Shown one piece after another: positions 1-5,861 of a stretch of 5,861 nucleotides of DNA. The DNA comes from Allobrachymonas sp. Lineage in GTDB: Bacteria; Pseudomonadota; Gammaproteobacteria; Burkholderiales; Burkholderiaceae_C. The stretch is taken from the NCBI GenBank assembly GCA_018054915.1, contig JAGPIR010000090.1, positions 1-5,861 on the forward strand, read 5' to 3'. The notes beneath the pieces were generated by a model. That model was not told the origin of the DNA and did no database searches. It saw nothing but the letters and a program-made list of their open reading frames with translations. Position 1 is the stretch's first letter. Each line of letters starts with the position of its first letter. The translations under genes were made by a program, and so were the position numbers.

Positions 1-890
1 GGCCTGAGCCGCTTGACGTTCCAGGCATGAAAGTACTCATGGCTGATCAGGCCAAGCACGGTCGCATAGTCTGCGTCCGGTTGCTGGCCCATGCGTGGCA
101 AATGCTTGCGGCTGGCGGTCAGTGCCGTGCTGTTCCCATGTTCCAGCCCGCCATAGCCTTCGTCCACGGCATGGAGCATGAACACATAACGGTCAAACGG
201 CGCCTGCCTCACTGCCTTGCTGCCGTGCCAGAAACGCATGGTGGCCTCGCAGATGCGGCGCGTATCTCGCACCAGCCTGGCTTCATCCAGGGTGGGCAGC
301 GGATGGGCGATGACAAAACGGTGCGGCACCCCGCAAGCCGTGAAGCGGGCGCTCCAAAACGCCCCCATTTCCACGGGACAGTCGGCCAGGGTGCCGTAAT
401 CGGGCGCAACATACAGTCCGAAGCCGTGTGCATTGACGCGCAGCGGCTCCAGGCCGGTGGCCAACTCCCAATTTTTGACCGGCGATTTGATCGTGATGTG
501 CTGGGGGCCGTTGGTCTGCCCCTGCACCATCAGGCACAGGCTGGTGGCATTGAAAAACCCACGATCGGCATCGAGCCACGCCGTGCGCACCGATACGTCA
601 TGGGCATGCACCTGATATGTCACCTCCAGCGGCTTGCCGGCCGTGCAATCGACTTGCCAGCGGTGTTTATCGAGTTGGTGGACGGCGCAGACCCGTCTGC
701 CCTGGCGCGCCTGCAAGCACTGGAGGCGGCCTGCAAATTCACGAACCAGGTAGCTTCCCGGAATCCATACCGGCAGGGCCAATTGCTGGTGCTCATCCGG
801 ACGCTCGACGCGCAACACCACATGAAACAGGTGGGTGTTCGGATCAGGTACGGTGACAATGAAATGAACGGACGGCTTCTGCTTATTCAT
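1..890 (-). CDS. M61-family zinc metallopeptidase (glycyl aminopeptidase-like), N-terminal part
   Basis: Reading leftward from the ATG at 890-888, 296 complete codons run without a stop to the window edge, so the 3' end is missing. M61 proteins are usually about 600 residues and carry a C-terminal PDZ domain, so roughly half is present. The N-terminal ~160 residues match the beta-rich M61 N-terminal domain, including WIPGSYLVREF at about 42-52. YGGLEH at 246-251 is the conserved block ahead of the active site. HEYFH at 284-288, followed by AWNVKR, is the zinc-binding HExxH with catalytic Glu285. The third zinc ligand should lie beyond the edge. The first residues (MNKQKPSVHFIVTV) are not a signal peptide, so I infer a cytoplasmic enzyme. 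Family members remove N-terminal residues, with glycine and alanine preferred in the characterised Sphingomonas enzyme; the substrate here is unknown. The gene lies 100 bp downstream of dsbC in the same direction and may be cotranscribed. Confidence 0.93.
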   Translation of the reverse strand, partial: MNKQKPSVHFIVTVPDPNTHLFHVVLRVERPDEHQQLALPVWIPGSYLVREFAGRLQCLQARQGRRVCAVHQLDKHRWQVDCTAGKPLEVTYQVHAHDVSVRTAWLDADRGFFNATSLCLMVQGQTNGPQHITIKSPVKNWELATGLEPLRVNAHGFGLYVAPDYGTLADCPVEMGAFWSARFTACGVPHRFVIAHPLPTLDEARLVRDTRRICEATMRFWHGSKAVRQAPFDRYVFMLHAVDEGYGGLEHGNSTALTASRKHLPRMGQQPDADYATVLGLISHEYFHAWNVKRLR

Positions 891-897
891 GGGCAAT

Positions 898-903
898 CTC
901 CCT
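898..903 (-). promoter_or_regulatory. ribosome binding site of the M61 peptidase gene
   Basis: On the minus strand AGGGAG sits seven bases before the ATG at 890. It is a good Shine-Dalgarno match and supports this start. Confidence 0.7.
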
Positions 904-943
904 CATGCAGCGACGCGTGGCCATACCGCCGCCAGTGAAGGCC

Positions 944-963
944 GGCAAGGTAAATACCCTGCC
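944..963 (-). other. stem-loop between dsbC and the M61 gene
   Basis: On the minus strand GGCAGGGT and ACCTTGCC form an 8-bp stem with one G-U pair around an ATTT loop. It begins 28 bases after the dsbC stop and is not followed by a T-run, so it is not a standard Rho-independent terminator. It could protect the dsbC mRNA 3' end or act as a weak or Rho-assisted terminator. The wobble pairs only on the minus strand, matching the direction of transcription. I see no convincing promoter in the rest of the 100-bp gap. Confidence 0.4.
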
Positions 964-990
964 TTGACGCCCCCACCTAAACGCAATGTT

Positions 991-1761
991 TCAGGGCTTT
1001 TGTTCCAGCATGTTTTCCAGGGCGGCGGCATCCATCGCACCCGAAACCCGGCGGCCGTCTTCGAACACGATGGTGGGCGTACCGGTGATGCGATGCCCGC
1101 GGCCAAATTCCAGAATACGTTGCACTGCAGCGGTATCGCACTGCGCAGCAGCTGGCGTCTTCTGGCGCAGCATCCAGTCCTGCCATGCCTTGGTACGGTT
1201 CGCCGCACACCAGATATTCTGCGACTTGGCGGTAGAGTCCGGCCCCAGGATGGGGTAGAGAAACATGTACACGGTCAGGTTCTTGACCTTGGCCAGTTCC
1301 GTCTCCAAACGGTGGCAATACGAACAATTGGGATCTTCGAATACGGCCAGCTTGCGGCGGCCATTGCCGCTCTTGAATACGATAGCGTCCTTGAGCGGGA
1401 GCGTGCTGAAATCGATGGCATTGAGCGCATTGATCCGCTCTTCTGTCAGGTTGCGCCTGGCTTTGGTATCCATCATGGCGCCCTGGATCAGGAAGTCACC
1501 CTGCGCGTCGGTATAGAAAATGCCCGCGGGCCCCACTCGCACTTCATACAGTCCTGGCATGGCCGTTGCGCGGATTTCCTCAATCGGCGGCAATTGCGGC
1601 AAGCGTTCCTGCAGGTTCTTGCGAATCGCTGCGTCAGCCGCTGGCGCAGCCATGGCGCCGGAAGCAGCCGTTGCGCCGGGCGCTGTCGTTCCGGTTTTGG
1701 AACAAGCCGTCATGGGCAACGCAAACAGGATGGACAAGGCCAGGAGCAAAGACTTTTTCAT
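991..1761 (-). CDS. dsbC: thiol:disulfide interchange protein DsbC
   Basis: This 256-residue protein is a periplasmic disulfide isomerase/reductase of the DsbC/DsbG family. In the known pathway DsbC shuffles wrong disulfides in exported proteins and is kept reduced by DsbD. Residues 1-19 form a signal peptide (MKKS, then a hydrophobic stretch), ending LPMTAC with Cys20. An Ala/Gly/Thr-rich linker follows to about 43, then the small N-terminal dimerisation domain to about 105. The thioredoxin-fold domain has the redox motif CSYC at 146-149, preceded by VFEDPN, and the cis-proline loop GTPT with Pro229. Cys185 and Cys208 match the second, structural disulfide of DsbC, which DsbG lacks, so I prefer DsbC. 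The reading frame is open for 25 more codons upstream, but the start at 1761 gives the clean signal peptide and has a weak GGA-type ribosome site (1766-1771). Cys20 may be lipidated. The gene lies downstream of ppsA in the same direction, separated by a likely terminator. Confidence 0.93.
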   Translation of the reverse strand: MKKSLLLALSILFALPMTACSKTGTTAPGATAASGAMAAPAADAAIRKNLQERLPQLPPIEEIRATAMPGLYEVRVGPAGIFYTDAQGDFLIQGAMMDTKARRNLTEERINALNAIDFSTLPLKDAIVFKSGNGRRKLAVFEDPNCSYCHRLETELAKVKNLTVYMFLYPILGPDSTAKSQNIWCAANRTKAWQDWMLRQKTPAAAQCDTAAVQRILEFGRGHRITGTPTIVFEDGRRVSGAMDAAALENMLEQKP

Positions 1762-1782
1762 GGAATTTTCCAGACTGCGTTT

Positions 1783-1820
1783 GAAACAAGGCCACAGCCC
1801 CCCGCGCAGGGGCTGCGGCC
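1783..1820 (-). terminator. probable Rho-independent terminator of ppsA
   Basis: On the minus strand GGCCGCAGCCCC (1820-1809) pairs with GGGGCTGTGGCC (1801-1790). This gives a 12-bp stem with one G-U pair and a 7-base loop. It is followed at once by TTGTTTC, an imperfect T-rich tract. It begins about 50 bases after the ppsA stop. The wobble works on the minus strand only, which supports leftward termination. If it is efficient, dsbC needs its own promoter, but I cannot point to a convincing one between this hairpin and the dsbC start. Confidence 0.65.
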
Positions 1821-1827
1821 GTGTACG

Positions 1828-1846
1828 CTGCCGCATAATGCGGCAG
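1828..1846 (-). repeat. perfect inverted repeat just after ppsA
   Basis: CTGCCGCAT and ATGCGGCAG are exact reverse complements around a single central base. As RNA this gives an 8-bp stem with a 3-base loop. It lies between the ppsA stop and the larger terminator hairpin. No T-run follows on either strand, so alone it is not a standard terminator. It could be a 3'-end mRNA stabiliser, part of a tandem terminator, or a protein-binding palindrome. Confidence 0.6.
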
Positions 1847-1869
1847 AACCCCGAATCGAGGCCGCTTGC

Positions 1870-4263
<2,394 letters not shown>

Positions 4264-4269
4264 GACATG

Positions 4270-4273
4270 CTCC
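4270..4273 (-). promoter_or_regulatory. ribosome binding site of ppsA
   Basis: On the minus strand GGAG lies six bases before the ATG at 4263. This decides the ppsA start against the open frame that continues upstream. Confidence 0.75.
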
Positions 4274-4356
4274 AAAAGTAAACCCTTGCGACTCAGGCCT
4301 GCATCGTTGTTGTTGCTTGAGGGCAGGCAAACCCGGCGTATGTATGTGTCACAGCA

Positions 4357-4370
4357 GGGAAGAAATTCCC
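4357..4370 (-). other. small inverted repeat in the ppsA leader
   Basis: GGGAA and TTCCC are exact reverse complements around four bases (GAAA on the plus strand, TTTC on the minus strand). It lies 94 bases before the ppsA start, just downstream of the candidate ppsA -10 box. It could be a leader hairpin or a binding site for a regulator. Arms of five bases occur often by chance. Confidence 0.3.
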
Positions 4371-4392
4371 CGCCATCTGGTGATTGGGCGTC

Positions 4393-4398
4393 ATTGTA
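4393..4398 (-). promoter_or_regulatory. candidate ppsA -10 box
   Basis: The minus strand reads TACAAT, five of six matches to the sigma-70 -10 consensus. No good -35 hexamer is found 16-18 bases upstream, so an activator or another sigma factor would be needed. If used, it gives a ppsA leader of roughly 120-125 bases. Confidence 0.35.
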
Positions 4399-4457
4399 GT
4401 GGCAGGCGGGCTGTGGCCGCCATGGACTTATCCTCAAAACTCGTCAGGCATCTGGAT

Positions 4458-4489
4458 GCCTTGCGGCGCGCAAGGCGGGCAAGGCTTGC
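4458..4489 (+). repeat. cluster of GCAAGGC repeats upstream of ppsR
   Basis: GCAAGGC occurs at 4470-4476 and 4479-4485, and its reverse complement GCCTTGC at 4458-4464. The first two elements form a perfect 7-bp inverted repeat around GGCGC. The last element continues into GCAAG-G-CTTGC (4479-4489), a second small palindrome. The cluster overlaps where the -35 region of the candidate ppsR promoter should be, so an operator for a repressor or activator is plausible. No known regulator's consensus is recognised. Confidence 0.45.
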
Positions 4490-4495
4490 TATTAC
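4487..4495 (+). promoter_or_regulatory. candidate extended -10 promoter of ppsR
   Basis: TG-C-TATTAC resembles an extended -10 element (TGn followed by a 4/6 TATAAT match). It would start transcription near 4502, about 29 bases before the ppsR ATG. No clear -35 box is seen; the GCAAGGC repeats occupy that region. Confidence 0.35.
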
Positions 4496-4520
4496 ACTGT
4501 GCCTCATCTCTGCCGGAAAA

Positions 4521-4526
4521 AAAAGG
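4521..4526 (+). promoter_or_regulatory. ribosome binding site of ppsR
   Basis: AAAAGG ends four bases before the ATG at 4531, and it is the end of an A8 run. The match is modest and the spacing short, but together with the family N-terminus it fixes the start. Confidence 0.55.
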
Positions 4527-4530
4527 CACC

Positions 4531-5373
4531 ATGGCTCTCCCACAGCAACACCAGCGCACCGTTTTTTTTGTCTCTGACGGCACCGGCATCACCGCCGAGA
4601 CGTTTGGCAGCGCCATTCTCAACCAGTTCGAGTTCAAGCAGCCCTTGCGCCATGTCCGGTTGCCATTTGTATCCAACATGGAAAAAGCCCGGCTGGCCGT
4701 GCAACAGATCAATCACGCCGCCGATGCCGAAGGCAAGCGCCCGATCGTCTTCAGCACCCTGGTCCACGACGACATTCTCTGGCTGATCAAGACCGAATGC
4801 CGCGCCATGGTGCTCGACATGTTCGGCACGTTCGTGCAGCCGCTGGAAATGGAACTCGGTATCAAGAGCCACCACCGCATCGGACGCTTTTCCGATCCGG
4901 CCAAAAGCAAGGAATACAAAGACCGGATCGAAGCCATCAATTTCAGCCTGGCACACGACGATGGCCAAACCCATGCCGACCTGGCGAAAAGCGACGTGAT
5001 CCTGATCGGCGTCAGCCGCAGCGGCAAGACGCCCACGTCGCTGTATCTGGCCATGCAGTACGGGCTCAAGGTGGCCAACTACCCCCTGATTCCCGAGGAC
5101 TTCGAGCGGCAGCAGCTTCCAGCCGCCCTGCAACCCTACAAGCACAAGCTGTTCGGCCTGAGCATCCAGCCCGAGCGGCTCTCCGAAATCCGCAACGAGC
5201 GCCGAAACAACTCCCGCTATGCCAGCCTGGAAAACTGCCGCCACGAAGTACACGCGGCCGAAGCCATGATGCGGCGCGCGGGCGTGCACTGGCTGTCCAC
5301 CACCAGCAAGTCGATTGAGGAAATTGCCACCACCGTTCTGCAACGCATCCAGCCGGAACGGCTGGATTACTGA
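4531..5373 (+). CDS. ppsR: PEP synthase regulatory protein, kinase/pyrophosphorylase
   Basis: This 280-residue protein belongs to the PpsR family (DUF299, kinase-PPPase), which is usually about 270-280 residues. In characterised members it phosphorylates PEP synthase on a threonine next to the catalytic histidine, using ADP. It also reverses this by a phosphate-dependent, pyrophosphate-forming reaction. The family N-terminus VFFVSDGTGITAET is at 11-24. The P-loop GVSRSGKTPTS at 160-170 is the nucleotide-binding site, with Lys166. NYPLIPED at 183-190 and the RNERRNNSRYAS segment at 221-232 are also family-like. The frame is open upstream to 4384, but those codons look non-coding and the 4531 start gives the normal length. 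It is cytoplasmic. It diverges from ppsA, its expected target, whose Thr424 and His426 are intact. A T8 run spans codons 11-14. Confidence 0.97.
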   Translation: MALPQQHQRTVFFVSDGTGITAETFGSAILNQFEFKQPLRHVRLPFVSNMEKARLAVQQINHAADAEGKRPIVFSTLVHDDILWLIKTECRAMVLDMFGTFVQPLEMELGIKSHHRIGRFSDPAKSKEYKDRIEAINFSLAHDDGQTHADLAKSDVILIGVSRSGKTPTSLYLAMQYGLKVANYPLIPEDFERQQLPAALQPYKHKLFGLSIQPERLSEIRNERRNNSRYASLENCRHEVHAAEAMMRRAGVHWLSTTSKSIEEIATTVLQRIQPERLDY

Positions 5374-5379
5374 GCCGGG

Positions 5380-5401
5380 GCCGGCTGCACAATCGGCCGG
5401 C
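5380..5401 (+). terminator. stem-loop after ppsR, possible terminator
   Basis: GCCGGCTG and CGGCCGGC pair into an 8-bp GC-rich stem with one U-G pair and a CACAAT loop, starting seven bases after the ppsR stop. The nearest T-rich stretch (CTCTTTT, 5416-5422) is about 15 bases beyond the stem, too far for a typical intrinsic terminator. It may be a Rho-assisted terminator, an mRNA end protector, or not functional. The rest of the 77-bp gap before hslR shows no convincing promoter. Confidence 0.35.
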
Positions 5402-5450
5402 GGGTGGCTGTGTTACTCTTTTGGCAGCCTGTATTTGGATCGCTGCGCCG

Positions 5451-5861
5451 ATGAACACCTCCCTGCCAACCGATTCGCACGACAACGGCTCCATGCGCCT
5501 GGACAAATGGCTCTGGGCTGCGCGCTTTTACAAGACCCGCGCCTTGGCGGTGGAAGAAATCAGCAAGGGACGGGTGCAGATCAACAGCCAGCCCTGCAAA
5601 CCCGCGCGCGACGTCCGTTGCGGCGATACCATTTCGCTGCGTCAAGGCGCCATGCCGCGCACCGTCACGGTGCAGTCCCTTTCGGCACGGCGCGGACCGG
5701 CCCCCGTTGCCCAGACGCTTTATACCGAAACCAGAGAAAGCCTGGCCTTGCGCCAGACCCTGGCCGAGCAGCGCCGTTTCACACCCGAACCGGCGCACAG
5801 TCTGATGCAGGGCCGTCCCACCAAGCGCGACCGCCGCCAGTTGCAGCAGGCGCGCCAGCAT
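5451..5861 (+). CDS. hslR: Hsp15-family S4-domain RNA-binding protein, 3' end missing
   Basis: There are 137 codons with no stop before the window edge. E. coli Hsp15 has 133 residues, so very little should be missing. The S4 RNA-binding domain spans about 15-75, with the family core MRLDKWLWAARFYKTRALA at 15-33, GRVQINSQPCKPAR at 40-53 and the beta strands to VTVQSL. The C-terminal basic tail GRPTKRDRRQL at 121-131 is also typical. Hsp15 binds 50S ribosomal subunits that still carry nascent peptidyl-tRNA after premature dissociation, and helps recycle them; it is heat-induced in E. coli. The start is uncertain. ATG at 5451 has only a poor ribosome site, and Met15 (5493) begins the conserved core directly but has none. 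A short N-terminal extension is also seen in E. coli Hsp15, so I keep 5451. It follows ppsR by 77 bp in the same direction. Confidence 0.93.
   Translation, partial: MNTSLPTDSHDNGSMRLDKWLWAARFYKTRALAVEEISKGRVQINSQPCKPARDVRCGDTISLRQGAMPRTVTVQSLSARRGPAPVAQTLYTETRESLALRQTLAEQRRFTPEPAHSLMQGRPTKRDRRQLQQARQH

Noticed and set aside
27..938. A plus-strand frame of 303 codons over the M61 gene
   Set aside because: The minus strand encodes clear M61 motifs (YGGLEH, HEYFH) through the same bases. The plus-strand product resembles nothing and has no ribosome site.
4264..4437. A 58-codon N-terminal extension of PpsA
   Set aside because: The frame is open, but the ribosome site and the family's normal N-terminus place the start at 4263. 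The extra residues show no PEP synthase similarity and cover the likely promoter and leader.
4504..5343. A minus-strand frame of 279 codons over ppsR
   Set aside because: It is antisense to a well-conserved ppsR and is explained by GC-rich third positions in that gene.
5352..5364. AGCCG-GAA-CGGCT inverted repeat at the end of ppsR
   Set aside because: It is short, lies inside coding sequence, and is not followed by a T-run, so I do not call it a terminator.
5406..5429. GGCTG/CAGCC inverted repeat upstream of hslR
   Set aside because: Five-base arms with a 14-base loop are expected by chance in GC-rich DNA.
5367..5861. A minus-strand open frame at the right edge
   Set aside because: The plus strand there encodes the conserved S4 domain and basic tail of Hsp15; the opposite frame is a shadow.

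Overview
This 5.9-kb window looks like ordinary chromosome from a GC-rich betaproteobacterium, most likely of the order Burkholderiales. I infer this from the GC-rich codon use, the PEP synthase/PpsR divergent pair and the general character of the proteins. No species can be named from the sequence alone. There are no mobile elements, CRISPR arrays, tRNAs or rRNAs, and no sign of recent transfer.

The left two thirds read leftward (minus strand). In transcription order they are ppsA (PEP synthase, 1870-4263), a dsbC-type periplasmic disulfide isomerase (991-1761), and the N-terminal half of an M61-family zinc metallopeptidase (1-890), which is cut by the window edge just after its HExxH motif. 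The right third reads rightward (plus strand). It holds ppsR (4531-5373), encoding the bifunctional kinase/pyrophosphorylase that controls PEP synthase, and an hslR-type S4-domain RNA-binding protein (Hsp15 family, from 5451), which is still open at the right edge.

The clear functional link is ppsA-ppsR. The two genes diverge from a 267-bp control region, and PpsA keeps the Thr-Cys-His site that PpsR is known to modify in related bacteria. PpsA converts pyruvate to PEP for gluconeogenesis, and PpsR switches it off and on. DsbC, the M61 peptidase and Hsp15 deal with protein folding, turnover and ribosome rescue, and have no obvious direct link to PEP synthase.

There is no gene-free stretch above 300 bases. 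The four gaps are 891-990, 1762-1869, 4264-4530 and 5374-5450. They carry several stem-loops, including a probable ppsA terminator, a second perfect hairpin beside it, and a cluster of GCAAGGC repeats at the candidate ppsR promoter. I did not find evidence for a new biological system. The most checkable points are the regulatory repeats, the possible lipoprotein signal on DsbC, and the paired hairpins after ppsA.
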